The position numbers and the translations under genes were made by a program. A stretch of 64,000 nt of DNA from NCBI GenBank assembly GCA_033060915.1, contig CM065381.1:32934836-32998835 (forward strand), written 5' to 3'. The notes below the pieces were generated by a model that saw only the letters and a list, made by a program, of their open reading frames with translations, had not been told where the DNA came from and did no database searches. Positions 33,173-45,295 of the stretch are shown in pieces (position 1 is the stretch's first letter; each line of letters opens with the position of its first letter). The stretch comes from Euryodendron excelsum (lineage: Eukaryota > Streptophyta > Magnoliopsida > Ericales > Pentaphylacaceae).

Positions 33173-34930
33173 TGTTGGCCCAAGCAGGCAACCCAAGAGG
33201 GGGGGTGAATTGGGTTTTATAGAATTTTTAACAAGAAATTCAACTAAAAAATCGTTTATGGATTTTAGAAACAAATAATCAAAGTATATGTATCAAGCAA
33301 ATGAAGTGTACATTAAAACAAGTATTTGCAAGCAGGCATAATGAGCAAGTAAGCAAAACAGAGGCAGAAGAAATATGCACCAGATTTATAGAGGTTCGGC
33401 CAACCTTGCCTACGTCCTCTCTTCTTCGATCCTTTCGAAGGAATTCCACTATGCAATACACCTTACACAGCCGCTGGTTGTGCCACGAGTGCCCAGCTCA
33501 CTCTTTACAAAAGCTTCTTCCCAAGCTTTCAAAACCCAAGAGATTTTGTCCAAGCTTCTCTTAAACTTACAAGTGTTTTTCCCAAGAACACTTAAACTTA
33601 CAAGGTTACAAACCCTCCCAAACAAGAATGAATCAAGATTATACAAAGAGTGACTCTCCTAGTGAGTATACAAATGAATACAACTCAATGGATAACTTTA
33701 AACACTCAGCAAGAATATGTAACAGTTAGGTGCATGTGATTTTCAGCTTTGAAGCACTTGATATGAATGGTATGATTGCTCTTCTTTTTTCTTTGAAGCT
33801 GTATATATCTCATATATATAGGTATGGATCGATTCTAGCCGTTGGAGAAGTATGGGAGAAGATTTGGTTGTGTTTGTGCCCATACCGTCTGTCAGAAAAC
33901 TAGCCGTTAGAGTCTAGGAGTCGACTCTTTTCTCAATGAGTCGACTCTTTTTGCATTTCAGCAGATTTTTTCAAGTTTCTGTCCAAATGAGTCGACTCTT
34001 TTGTCCCAGGAGTCGACTCTTTTCAGCAGTCTGCAGAATTGTTTGTTCTCTGTTGCAATGAGTCGACTCTTTTTGGCCAGGAGTCGACTCTTTTAAGCTT
34101 CCAGCAGAATTCCAAGGCTCTGTTCGAATGAGTCGGCTCTTTTAACTTGAGGAGTCGACCCTTTTTCCAAAAACCCATATTTTTGCAACTTTTCTTCATT
34201 CTTTTTCAAAGCTTCCAATCTCTTCAAGGATCATCTAAAAAGGCTTTTTAAAGCTTCCAAACACTTCTTCAAGATTAGATGACTCCAAGAACATCTTCAA
34301 TCCATTCAAGGTGAGTTTTCTTCATTTTCATCACTTGTAGAGCTCTTCGATTATCATAGCTTCATCTATTGATTCAAGTCTTCTTCAATATCTTCAAGAG
34401 AGCTTCCATGACTTAGAATCTTCATTTCTTCAAACAACATGGCTTCTCCATGGACTTCAACAACTCAAGAAAGCTTTCCAAATCTTGTGATTCCTTCCAT
34501 GTCTTCAAGACATCTTTACATCTTCTAAGAAAACTTCCATATTTTGAGTTGGTATCTTTTTCTTCCATTCTTGCAAGATATCTTCAAGTACTCAAAGTCT
34601 TCAATCTTTTAAATCAAGACTTTGATCATTTTCATTCTTCTTCTTTGATATCCATCATCTTCATTCCCTTATAAAATCACCATTGTTGAATATGCTATTC
34701 TTTCATGCTTATCAATCTTCAATCTAGGATTTTCATTAACTTGAGATTTCTTCTTCTTATAATATCACCTTTGTAGAATACATTACTTCATCATGCTTTT
34801 CATCATAAATCCTTTATTATGATAAGCTTCAAGTCAAGATCTAATTGATAATTCATCTGCACACTAAGTAGAATTATTAGATCATTTAACCATGTTTTGT
34901 TATCATCAAAATCAAGGCATTGACTCAACA
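33173..34930 (-). repeat. Copia 5' LTR (element orientation)
   Basis: 1758 bp, apparently identical to 23597-25353 except for one extra T near 33967. The palindrome array is at 33918-34161 and the TATA segment at 33801-33821. The transcript would run leftward into gag. Confidence 0.93.
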
Positions 34931-34935
34931 CTACA

Positions 34936-35880
34936 TTCGTCCTATCATCAGCTGATCTATTTTTCGACTCTGAGAGGAGTAGGAGAGATAAGAGCGGACC
35001 AAGTAGCAGCTAAGCAATGCTTCCTGATGGCATGCACCGTAAAGGAAAAGACAGGTAAGGTTTAGATGATGGAACTCCATGAGGACACACTTATGATTGA
35101 TGATGTCAGGCTGTTACCAGATAACAAGGCCATTAAGGACCTGAAGAAGGTTTATATAGATCGGCATGATGAGGAAAAGTGCTTCATTTTTGGCACCTCG
35201 CTGCCCAAATTTGAGGAGAAATCATTGATTAATCTATTGACAGAGTACATTGAAATATTCACCTGGACACCTTATGACATGCCGAGAATTAACCCAAATG
35301 TAGCCGGCCACAGACTTAGCGTGGACCTATAGTGCCAATCTGTGGTCTAGAAGAGGATAAGGGCAGCTACTCAACATATGGATGCTGTAATCGAAGAAGT
35401 TGACAAGCTCCTTGAAGCGGGGGCAATAAGGGAAGTCTACTACCCACGCTGGCTCTCCAACACGGTGGTGGTAAAGAAAAAGAATGGTAAGTGAAGGGTT
35501 TGTGTTGACTTCACTGACTTAAATAAAGCAAGACCCAAGGATCCTTTCCTTCTTCCAAAGATTGACTAGCTTGTGAATGTAGCATCTGGATTTGAGAGGA
35601 TGAGTTTACTAGATGCTTATCGCGGGTACCACTAGATCCCACTCTATGAAGAGGACCAAGAAAAAACTGCTTCATCACCCCGAGGGATATTTTTTGTTAC
35701 AAAGTCATGCCCTTTGGCTCGAAAAATGCTATCAAATATTGGTCACCAAAATGTTTAAGCAACACATTAGTAGTACTATCAAAGTATATATTGATGACAT
35801 GGTGGTCAAAAGCAAAGTCGACAGACTACATTTGCGCAATCTAAAGGAAGTGTTCAACATCCTCAAAAAACTATAAAATG
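34936..35880 (+). pseudogene. pol: Gypsy reverse transcriptase, decayed
   Basis: Continues the gypsy pol frame after the copia insertion. The upstream linker has an open segment (35066-35332, ending GHRLSVDL). RT landmarks follow: HMDAVIEEVDKLLEAGAI, LSNTVVVKKKNGK, RVCVDFTDLNKARPKDPF, then VYIDDMVVKSKVD with the YxDD-type catalytic pair. Stops include TGA after KKNGK (a Trp is expected there) and TAG at 35567-35569 and 35633-35635 where Gln is expected (PKID-stop-LV and YH-stop-IPL). Frameshifts occur around 35690-35750. The protein would make DNA from the element RNA; this copy cannot. Confidence 0.85.
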
Positions 35881-36099
35881 AGGCTGAATGCCTCTAAGTG
35901 TGTGTTTGGGGTAAGCTTTGGAAAGTTTCTTAGATTTTTGGTTACACACTAGGGGATTGAAGCAAATCCGCAGCAAATAAGCACAATCCAAAATATCCAG
36001 GCCCCGAGGAACATAAAAAAAGTCCAGAAGTTGACTGGAATGACAGCGGCTCTCAATCGGTTCATTAGCTGATCTTCGGATAAGTGCCGGCCATTCTTC

Positions 36100-36665
36100 C
36101 AATTTTTTAAAAAATAGGAGCAGTTCAATTGGAGTCCTGATTGTGACTAGGCACTTGCTGACTTGAAGAAATATCTAGCCCAGCCACCACTACTTTCTAC
36201 GCCGCTCGAACATAAAGAACTTTACCTCTATCTAGTAGTATCAAACCACGCAATAAGTGCTGTCCTACTTCGTCAGCAAGACAGGTAGTAGAGGCTAGTC
36301 TACTAAGTCAACAAAACTCTTTTGGGAGTGGAGAGCAGGTATTTGCCACTGGGAAAACTGGCCCTAGCGTTAGTTATGGCATCAAGTAAGTTGGTGCACT
36401 ACTTCAGGACCTATACCATCAACGTCCTTACAGACCATCAGCTTAAGCCACTCCTCAAAAGAGCAGATTTCTTGGGAAGACTAGCAAAATGGGTGGTGGA
36501 GCTAGGAGAGTACGACATCAAATTTCAACCCAGGTCGGCAGTGAAAGGTCAAGTACTTGCTAATTTTATTGTTGAATTTTCTATTGAACTGCTCCAAGAA
36601 GCCATTACGACACTTGATACCGATCAACCAGATTATAACGCCCTTGAAATTATGGGAGATTGCTA
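36100..36665 (+). pseudogene. pol: Gypsy RNase H (first), decayed
   Basis: Pieces of the RT-linked RNase H domain: ALADLKKYLAQPPLLSTP, LYLYLVVSNHAISAVLL, then an open 114-codon stretch (36322-36666) with LVMASSKLVHYFRTYTI and LTDHQLKPLLKRADFLGR. Stop codons lie between the pieces. It would degrade the RNA of the RNA-DNA hybrid. The open stretch ends shortly before the second RNase H region. Confidence 0.8.
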
Positions 36666-37146
36666 ATCATTAGAAGCTCTTTGTCAATGGACCGTCCAAC
36701 GAAAGAGGGGTAGGATCGGGCATAGTCCTAATCACGCCAGATGGCATGGCATTGGAGCAAGCTATAAAGTTGGAGTTTACTGCATCGAATAACGAGTCAG
36801 AATATGAGACTTTGTTCGCCGGCCTGGGCCGAGCTATAGAGCTCAAGATTGTCGAGATAGTCATCTATTCAGATTCCTAGTTGGTGGTTAACCAGATCAT
36901 GGGTGAGTATGTAGCGAAAAATGGCAAGATGGCACAGTACCTGGCAAAAGCAAGAGAGCTGCTTAGTAAATACAAGCTCCATCAGATCAGCTGCGACAGT
37001 AATGCTCATGCCGATGCCTTGGCAACACTAGTAGCGACCCTAAATTCAGGATCAAAGAGAACAATTCACGTGGGGACACTGCCTAGCCCAAGCATATTTC
37101 AAGAAGAAGTGCAAGCTTTGGCTATTGAGCAATTAGGGTCATCCTA
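36666..37146 (+). pseudogene. pol: Gypsy second (archaeal-type) RNase H, decayed
   Basis: Reads LFVNGPSNERGVGSGIVL, TPDGMALEQAIKLEFTAS, NNESEYETLFAGLGRAIEL, IYSDS, a TAG where Gln is expected, then LVVNQIMGEYVAKNGKM. The sequence around the lost Gln, the NNxAEYEAL-like block and the later CDSNAHADALATLV segment mark the extra RNase H domain that distinguishes Tat elements from most other gypsy lineages. Confidence 0.8.
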
Positions 37147-38380
37147 GATGGACCCGATCATCTCCTACCTCGATAGGGATGAGCTGCCAGAAGATAAGAA
37201 TGAGGCCAAAAGAATCTAGCACAAGTCATTGAAGTACTGGCTATCACTCGACAATGAGCTATATAGAAGATCATTCACTAGCCCCTATTTGCATTGTGTC
37301 CACTCGGACAAAGTGCAGGACATCCTGTTTGAAATTCATGAAGGTATCTATGGGAGTCGCGTTGGCAGAAGATCTCTCGAGTGCTGAGCTATTTCTTAGA
37401 GTTATTGGTGGCCCTATATGCAAAAAGATGTCGCCTAGTATATTCTGAAATGTGAAAGTGCCATAAGTTTTCACCGATTATTCACCAGCCCACTGAGGAC
37501 CTCATAACTATTACCAGCCCTAGCCTTTTGCACAATAAGGGTTGGACATAGTCGGACCACTGCCTCGAGCTCCAGAAAATAAGAGATTCCTCATAGTGGC
37601 AACTGATTATTTTACCAAATGGGTGGAAGCGGAGCCCTTATTGACTATTAGAGAAATTGACGCTACAAGGTTTGCATGGAGGAACATCATTACAAGATTC
37701 GGGATACCCCGTGCACTGGTTTCAGATAATGGCATAGTGTTTGACGGCAACGTGTTCAGAAAATTCTGTAATGGGCTTGGGATCAGAATTTACTATTCGA
37801 CATCGACCTATCCGCAGTGCAACGGGCAAACCGAGATATCAAACAAGACCATATTGAATGGAATAAAAAAGAGGCTGGAAAAAGCCAAGGAAAAATGGGT
37901 AAAAGGGCTTCCTAGTGTCTTATGGTCTTACAGAACCACTCCAAGGAGATCTACCAAAGAAACCTCTTTCTCAATGGTATATAGGGTGGAGGCAGTAATA
38001 CTCTTGAAGGTCGGACTTCCAACCATTAGATCAACAACATTTGACATTAGCCTCAACGACTAGACTTTGGCAAAAGACCTCGACCTTATTGAAGAAAAGA
38101 GAGAGGCTGCCCCACTCAAACTTACTGGATATCATCAGCAACTTAGCAGAGCTTACAACAAACGAGTCTAGCCAAGAGCTTTCGTTCTCGGTGACTTAGT
38201 GCTAAGGAAAGTATTGAGGGTAACTAAGAATCTAGTAGAGGGGAAACTCGGCCCAAACTGGTAAGGCCTTTACAGAGTTGCATCCTAGGTCGACGTGGGG
38301 GCATACCGGCTAAAAATTATCGAAGAAAGACGACAACTACCCCCACCTTGATATGCTAACAATCTTAGAAAATTCTATTA
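37147..38380 (+). pseudogene. pol: Gypsy integrase, decayed
   Basis: The zinc-binding N-terminal part is broken (37200-37530). The catalytic core is open from 37542 to 38063: DIVGPLPRAPENKRFLIVAT carries the first Asp, ALVSDNGIVFDG the second, and QCNGQTEISNKTIL the Glu. The C-terminal part (KLTGYHQQLSRAYNKRV, then PRAFVLGDLVLRKVL) continues with in-frame stops to about 38375. The product would insert element DNA into the chromosome. The non-coding 3' region of the gypsy element starts after it. Confidence 0.85.
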
Positions 38381-38504
38381 GTAAGGGTGTTTCCCAAATG
38401 ATGTAATGATTTATGACAATCGATGACAATACATTATTTTTTCCTCAAAAGTTGTAAGTAATTTAATAAATGTACAGACAAGCATAAAAAAAAGGGATAA
38501 ACAC

Positions 38505-38664
38505 AAAAAATCAAGTGTAAAAACTTGGTCCTGTACAACTTGTTGGCAGGTCGGCCAATGAAGGCCACAAAAAACAAAGTGTAAAACTTGGTCCTGTCCA
38601 ACTTGTTGGCAGGACGACCAATGAAGACTATAAAAAACCAAGTGTAAAAACTTGGTCTTGTCCA
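38505..38664 (+). repeat. Gypsy 64-bp tandem repeats downstream of integrase
   Basis: Units carry AAACTTGGTCCTGTACAACT, TTGTTGGCAGG and CCAATGAAGGCC. Two full copies start near 38507 and 38571, a third near 38635. The third is cut at 38669 by the inverted giant LTR, and the array continues at 45296 (CTTGGTCTTGTCC then GACCAATGAAGGCC). Confidence 0.75.
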
Positions 38665-39701
38665 ACTTGTTAGCTCGGGAAAAAGCACAATGCACTCTTG
38701 TTAATACTCATCCTCCTAGAAGAACGAGTGCGACTAGGTTTGAACTTAAAAACTTGATTTGAACAAGGGCTTTTGGAAACAGTTTGGAGTCGCCACCTAA
38801 TATAGTTAAAGATATGTTTGGTCAATTAAAACTAAGTGCAATCCGAAAACTAAACTTAGGTTTTTTGAAGAGGTTTTGAAAATGTCCTTTTAAGAAGGTT
38901 TTTGAAAAAAAGGTCCTAAAAACCTTTTGAAAATGTGACTCTGATTTTGGTCCTCGAAATAGAAATCTATGGTCAAAGGGTTGGTTACGTGTAGGGAAAA
39001 TATCCTAAGATCATCACTCTACCCCATCCTTTCGGTACCTACATGTCTAATCACCCTTAGTTCACTCATTTGAATCACCGATTACTATTATCCATTTAAC
39101 ATCCACTTTAGAATTTTAAAAAATGGGTTTGATCATTACTTTTTGGATGAACGATGCATGATGCATATTTTTGAAAAGATGTTTGAAAATAGAAAGTTTT
39201 GAAGTGATTTGGGAAGAAAATTTTGACTTGGTGGAAATTTTTAAAAAGGGGACTTCAATTGGAATAAAAGTTATAACCACATCATTTTAGGTTGCCTACG
39301 TATCTCATTTGGCGAGAATCAAGTCATTCATAGTTCGGGCAAGGGCCCGATAGAAAATAAGGTCATTGGGGCCTTTGGAATGCTTTGAAGACATATTGAG
39401 GTCTTTAGAAAGGTTTGAAGATGCTTTCAGGTCTTTGAAAAAAGAGAACTTGAGAGTTTTAGAAAAATGCATTTGAAATAAAACTTGATATGTTTGAAGT
39501 ATTTTTGAAATTGGATTCGAAGATGACTTTTGAATATTTTGAAATTGATGCAAGTGAGTTTTGAAATGTTTTTGAAATAACTTAAGGGCGTTTTGGATAG
39601 GTTTTAAACTAACTCAAGGGAGTTTTAGAAATGTTTTGAAGTATGTTTTTGGAGTCTTGTTTTGAAAACCTTGAAGGTAGAGTTTGGATCGAAAATGCGC
39701 T

Positions 39702-41379
39702 TGTTGACCCAAGGGGTGATCTCCATTATCTGCAATTAAATTTGATGGTCACAAAACTTAGTCATTATGATCTAACATGTTTAACTCAAGTATGCAGCTT
39801 AGTTCAAATAGATCAGATCTATGGAATATTCATAAACTATCATAGACGATCTTGTTAGCACTTCTTAAGAGTGCCAACACTATATGGGTATATGAGCAGG
39901 ATGTGAGAAATTGAACAAGAGTATATTGAATGTGGAGCTCTATGGCAAGCTTATTTTGAAGACCTTCGATCCTCGTGTCTCGGTTCCACTAAAAGAAAGC
40001 TTATGCATGCCTCTTTTAAAGGCATTGTGAAAGGAAGCTCAAATAAGAAGTATGTTGAGATTGATGACAATACAGCTGATTGGTAACACCTGATAACTTG
40101 ACAAAGTAAGAAGACTTTACTATACAAGCAGTGAACCTGATTGCAAACTTAAAATGGTTTGATAAACCAAAAGGCTACAAGATGATATGGAATATCTAAA
40201 GAGGCTTTCAAAGATATAAAGAAAATCAGTAGAGTCAAGATATGTCTACACCATCGAAGATTGATTGTAAAAAGGGGTAAATTAAGGTCAGTGGAAAGCA
40301 ACAGCGACTGCAACAGAGAACCATATTGCTGGCACCTATCAAGATTGCTGATAATCTTGATCTAAGACAAATGACAAAATAGACAGTGAGACAGATTGAC
40401 ATCACAAGTTGAATATTGCTAACAACCATATGGAAGATCAAATCTCAAATAAGGCAAAGATACAGGTTGGAAGCACGAAGTGAAGTTCATTAATAACATC
40501 ATTGAGGAGCAATAACCAATATAGGGGCAGATTGAGATTGATGACACCAGGAAGACAATTGCTGACAATGCTACACCGAAAATTTCCTGGAACTCGATTG
40601 GCAGCACCAGCAGAAGATTGCTAACAATCTCGGCAGAAAACAAAAATTCAAAAATACGCTTTAACGGTCAGAATTTTCAAAACTGTCTTAGCCGTTCGCG
40701 TATTAAATGCTCCTCTAACGGCTCTAACGGCTATTTCTTGTGAGAGACTATAAATATATGAGTTCAAACTCATTTATGAAAACGAAACAAGGATCTAAAA
40801 GTGCAAAAATTCAAAAGCCCTAAAATCCCTCACTCATTCGTAACTGTCATCTTTTGAGATATGTTCTTGAGCTGTAACTTGCATTATCCTCACTTCTAAG
40901 AGTGACATTGATTGTTCTATAACTGTATTACCTTCAAAGGTTTTGTAACCCCTGTGAGCTTGAGTGTAGCTTGACAACACTCAGAAAAATCGAGAGCTTG
41001 GTTGAAGTTTCCCAGCTGGAAGGATTTGGTGTAAATCCTTGAATGTATCAGTGAGCTGGACACTAGAAGAAAGTAATAGTTGCGTAAGAAGAAGATTACA
41101 TAGTGGAACCCCTCGAGAGGATCGAGGAAGAGAGGACGTAGGCAGGTTTAAGCCGAACCTCTGTAAATCTCTTATTCTCTGCTTTTTTCTGTTCATATGT
41201 GTGAATGATTTTGCTGAATAATTGTGCATGTTATTCTTGATTGCCAGCAATCTAAACTCATTTGTGCCTCATCTCTTGTTTGTTGTTATTGCCTAAAATA
41301 GATTTTAAAATTAACTTAATTAATCCAACAATTTTATAGATCCCAATTCACCCCTCTTGGGATTGTCCTTGACCCAATA
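39702..41379 (+). mobile_element. Solo LTR of a SIRE-like copia element
   Basis: Starts TGTTGACCCAAG, ends GACCCAATA, flanked by GCGCT (39697-39701) and GCTCT (41380-41384), a 5-bp duplication with one change. The segment GAGGACGTAGGCAGG followed by CCGAACCTCTGTAAATC corresponds, in opposite orientation, to the R/U5 part of the young copia LTR, so it is a diverged relative. TATA box ACTATAAATATATG at 40748-40761. The U3 holds ATTG-type motifs with about 70-bp periodicity (40325-40630). It lies inside giant LTR copy 2, a third nesting level. Confidence 0.78.
40325..40630 (+). repeat. ATTG-motif array, about 70-bp period
   Basis: ATTGCT or ATTG-like words start near 40325/40344, 40395/40415, 40466/40489, 40537/40558 and 40597/40617, giving pairs 19-23 bp apart and a period of about 69-71 bp for most steps (the last step is about 60). 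Several are inverted repeats, for example AAGATTGCTGATAATCTT (40341-40358). The array is upstream of the TATA box at 40748. Confidence 0.5.
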
Positions 41380-42059
41380 GCTCTTGTGAACTTGTCTTCG
41401 AAAAGTTCATGAAAGTAGTTTTTGAATGTCTTATTGAAAGGCATGTTTGATGTTTCATCACCTTTAGGAGGTTAGTAATTGACGAACTAAAATCCTTTAG
41501 GGCTATGAGCTTTGAAAACATGTTTTGGAAAAGGGGGGCTAGAAACTTTCCTTTTGGCTTTAAACTTTAGGGTTATAAAACCCTTCTTGAATATCTCACT
41601 TTTACTCAACCAATCCTAATCATGGAAGAATTAGGATTATTTCAAGAATGTGATGTTTGAAAATCATTTTTGAAAAGGGGTTTTGAAAAACATAGAGTTT
41701 TAAAACCCTAATATGAACAACCTTAGAGGTTGTATTCAATGTATTACCTTCCCTTGGAATCACTAACCATAAATGAGGTACGAACACCTTAGGGTTGTAA
41801 GTTCTTGAAAACGTTTTACAAATAGTTTTTGAAAAATATTAAGTGTCTAGCCATTTTAGTTGAGACAAGTTTAAAAGAACTTCTTAGAAGCATTTTCTTT
41901 GAAAATAGAGTATAGGAATATTTGAAAAGGTTTTGGAGTTGATTTTTGAAATCTCAAGAGAGCATGATGTCTTTGAAAATGTGTTATGGAAATAGTTTTT
42001 GAAAGATTATTTGAAAAGTGGTCTTTGAATTGGTAGCTTGAAGCTTACTAACCTAGGTT

Positions 42060-42420
42060 GAATTGACCTAAGGTTAACTGACTAGGGTTGGGTTGACCTA
42101 GGGTTAACTGACTAAGGTTAGGTTAACCTAAGGTTAAGGCGACCTAGGGTTAACTAAATTGAGTTAGGTTAACCTAGGGTTAAGGTGACCTAGGGTTAAC
42201 TAAATTGAGTTAGGTTAACCTAGGGTTAAGGTGACCTAGGGTTAACTAACTAAGGTTAGGTTAACCCAGGGTTTGGTTGACCTAGGGTTAACTAACTAGT
42301 GTTAGGTTAACCTAGGGTTAAGGTGACCTAGGGTTAACTAACTAAGGTTAGGTTAACCTAGGATTTGGTTGACCTAGGGTTAACTAACTTGGGTTAGGTT
42401 AACCTAAGGTTGGACAACTA
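42060..42420. repeat. 46-bp minisatellite, seven to eight copies
   Basis: Units contain GTTAGGTTAACCTAGGGTTA and GGTGACCTAGGGTTAACTAA, repeating every 45-47 bp (for example near 42118, 42163, 42209, 42256, 42302, 42349 and 42394). Each unit has two CCTAGGGTT half-units. It is not seen in the other giant LTR copies. Confidence 0.8.
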
Positions 42421-45295
42421 GGGTCAAGTTAACCTAGGGTTGGAAAATAGTTTTGAAAGGTGGTTTTAAGTGTGTTTTGAAAACCATTTTATGAAAACCA
42501 CTTAAGTGAGTGTTTGGGGTCCTATGGTTGATATTTGGAAACCACTCAAGAGAGGGTTGCCTTGAAACCATTTCACTCACTAACTCAAGAGAGTAAAACT
42601 TGTGAAAATCAACATTGAATAGATAGTTTTGAAAACTTGAAAATTAAAGAGAATGAACCTTTGAAAATTGGCTTTGGAAAGGAAGTTTTAGAAAACCACT
42701 TTTAAGATTTTGAAAACCACTCTAAAGAATAAGGGTTCATATGGTTGATTTAAAGAAAATCACTCATAGGAGGACTCTATGAAACAATTCCAACCACAAT
42801 ATTCAAGAGAGCAAAACTTCTAAAAATCAATACGAAAATGGTAGTTTTGAGAAATCATTTTTTATGCAAATCAAAGAGAATGAACTTTTGAGAACCCTTC
42901 TTAAAGAGGGTTGTTTTGAAAACCATTTTTGGGGTGTAGAAACCCAATTCTAATCAACTAGGGTTTATATGGTCAAGATGATGAGAAAACCACTCAAGAA
43001 AAGGTTCCAAGGGACCATTTCAACCACTAGGTTCAAGAGAGTAAATTCTACAAAAATAAATGTAGAAGAAAAGACTTTGAAAACTAATTTTATACCACAT
43101 GAAATGCAAAGAAATACAATGATGCAAAATAGAGTCAAGACGCTTAAAGGAGGGTTTTCTAAGATATGAAAATCAACCTAGGCTTCAAGGAACTAACTCT
43201 TAGAACCATTTTTAAGAAAACACTTGGATATGGATTGTGAATAAGACAGAAATGAAGATAGTGAAATTTTTTACAAAATGATGATGGACATGAAAATAGG
43301 GCCAAACATGTAATATATGAATATGGTAATCATATGCAAGGGTTCGTGAATTCGTACAAGGCTATAGGCCACACCACATAATCAAGGTGCTCCAAGGCCA
43401 TGCCATCTTAAAATAGGCTAGTGAGAGATCCTCCTACACGGTGGCTCTCACAAGTTTTCCTTTAGGCATGAACTAGGAGCTCTCTTATTTCAAGAATGCA
43501 AGAATGGGGGGTAGAAGATGGGGGTTTAAAATAGAGAATAGCTTAAGTAGGCTAGGAGAGAGAAAAGAAGAGTGTGGATAATAAGAATATAAAAGAGAAT
43601 ACTACCTTTTGCTTCAAACACTTTCAAACTTCCATAGATGCTTTGACTTGAACTTGAATGGCCCTAGAAAGGCTTGAAGGGGCAAGAATGGGGTCTTCTA
43701 TGGCATTGAGAGCTATGTAAGTGTAGTGTATGGGCTAGAGAAAGGTGAAATCTAACCTAAGTGCTTGGAGGGTGAAATGTATAGGGAAATTCGAGGTTCA
43801 GAGGATATTTTTGCAGAACTTCGCTGTTGTTTTCAATTTTGGAATATGCAAAGTGGGAGGCTTATATTTATAGGCAATCTGGGGAGACCTGGTGCACGTT
43901 GTACATGCACCTAGGCAAATTTTGCCCTAGCGCATGTGCTATATGCACCAGTACTGTTCCATTGGTTGATTGCCATGTGGCACACTTTATACTAGCCTAA
44001 TCTTAGGAAGCAAGCAAAGTTTTGATCAATTTGCTCAAAATTTGGGTGCATGTAGCATACGCTCTGCTTCCGGGAATGTTTGTTTAAACTTTGCCTCGAT
44101 AATAATGCAATTCAGGAAGGATTTGGAGAAATCGGTCACGTCCATGATATTCTCCTAGTATTTTTCAAGAACTTGACATTTTTGGGAAGCTTGAAAGGTG
44201 TTCGGAAGAGTGAGATATTGTCTTAAGAAGCGTGCATGAAAACACCCTTTTGTGGAGCATTTACGATACGCTCCACGGATGTTCAAAAGTAGTATTTTTT
44301 GGGCACGCCATTAGGGCCTTCGGGAAGCGATCTCTTCAATCGGACCGTACCGATGGAAAGTGCTTTGAAAATACTTTTAGGAATTCTCTAATTTACGCAT
44401 ATTTCAAGTCGTTTGATGGTGCGTTATAACTAAGGAATTGGAGAAAAAGACAACCTTGGCGGAGCGTCTGTGAGATGCTCCAGGGTTTACTGAAAGCGGC
44501 GGTTTTCGAGCCATGTGATCGGGGGCTCTGGGAAGCAATCTATTCAATCGAGCCATATCGATAGAAAGACCTATGGACGGGCTTTTGAGAATTTCTTGAT
44601 TTATGCATTTCTCAAGTCATTTGACGGTGCGTTATAACTAGGGAATTGAAAAAAAAGACAATCCTAGCAGAGCGTTTGCGAGACGCTCTAGGGGACTTTC
44701 GTCGACTTGGAAGTGTTTAGAGTCACGGAACTTACCTTGGGTTAAATAGGGGCATATGATAGGATCTGCCAGTTTGGTACCCAAAGCCGGTGTAGTTTTG
44801 AGGTATGCTTGGGCCACAAGGGGCAAAATGGTCATTTTAACCGAAATTAGTCAAAAATGGTCAAGGTGGTTTGGAATGGCTTATTAAGCGTGCCAGACTA
44901 TTCGAGGATGGTCTTGGAAGATGTTTTCTTTGTTTGGTGGGATTTGTATTATGCTGGGGTGCTTAGGGGCAAAACGATCATTTTGACCGGGATTGACGAG
45001 AATGGAACCATAATTGGTCAGGGTGGCGTATTGAGTACGCCTAACTGTCTAGGAATATTTTAGAAGGGTGGAATTACCGTCTTGAGGGATTTTGAACTTT
45101 CTTAAAGACGTGCCTAGAGGCCCAAAGGGCAGGTTTGGTTATTAGGCCTCTGTTGGGCCCAGTGGGCTTGAGAAGCGGTAGACTGATTGGATAGGGGTTT
45201 GAAAGTTGATTTGGGCTTGAATGTGCTAATAGAGTTTTGAAAGGGAATTCGGTCAAGCCGGAGATTGTTGAGTGGGCAAAAATTGGATGTTTACA

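Larger units (their letters stand above)
23597..34930 (-). mobile_element. Young SIRE/Maximus-like Ty1/copia element
   Basis: LTRs at 23597-25353 and 33173-34930, target duplication CTACA at 23592-23596 and 34931-34935. In element orientation: LTR, primer-binding site matching initiator-Met tRNA (33160-33172), gag, pol, accessory ORF, a 1-kb tail rich in polypurine tracts, LTR. I saw only one difference between the LTRs, a T-run of five (near 24391) versus six (near 33967), so insertion is very recent. It is nearly intact except for two one-base insertions in pol. The long LTR, the large extra ORF after pol and the AAAAAGGGGGAGAT tract abutting the 3' LTR fit SIRE/Maximus. It lies inside the gypsy pol gene. 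Confidence 0.93.
38670..45295 (-). mobile_element. Giant LTR copy 2, inverted, with a nested solo LTR
   Basis: Flanked by ACTTG at 38665-38669 and 45296-45300. The right end is the reverse complement of the giant-LTR start (TGTAAACATCCAATTTTTGC on the minus strand). The left end matches the other copies from the CCTAGAAGAACGAGTGCGACT segment, with its outermost 30-40 bases shortened. Removing the solo LTR at 39702-41379 leaves about 4.9 kb, the size of copies 1 and 3. TATA-like TATAAATATAAG on the minus strand at 43873-43863. Hairpin arms at 45078-45087 and 45101-45110. It uniquely carries a 46-bp minisatellite (42060-42420). Confidence 0.82.

Noticed and set aside
42060..42420. Interstitial telomeric repeat
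   Set aside because: Units are 46 bp with CCTAGGGTTAA words, not tandem TTTAGGG; it lies inside a giant LTR.
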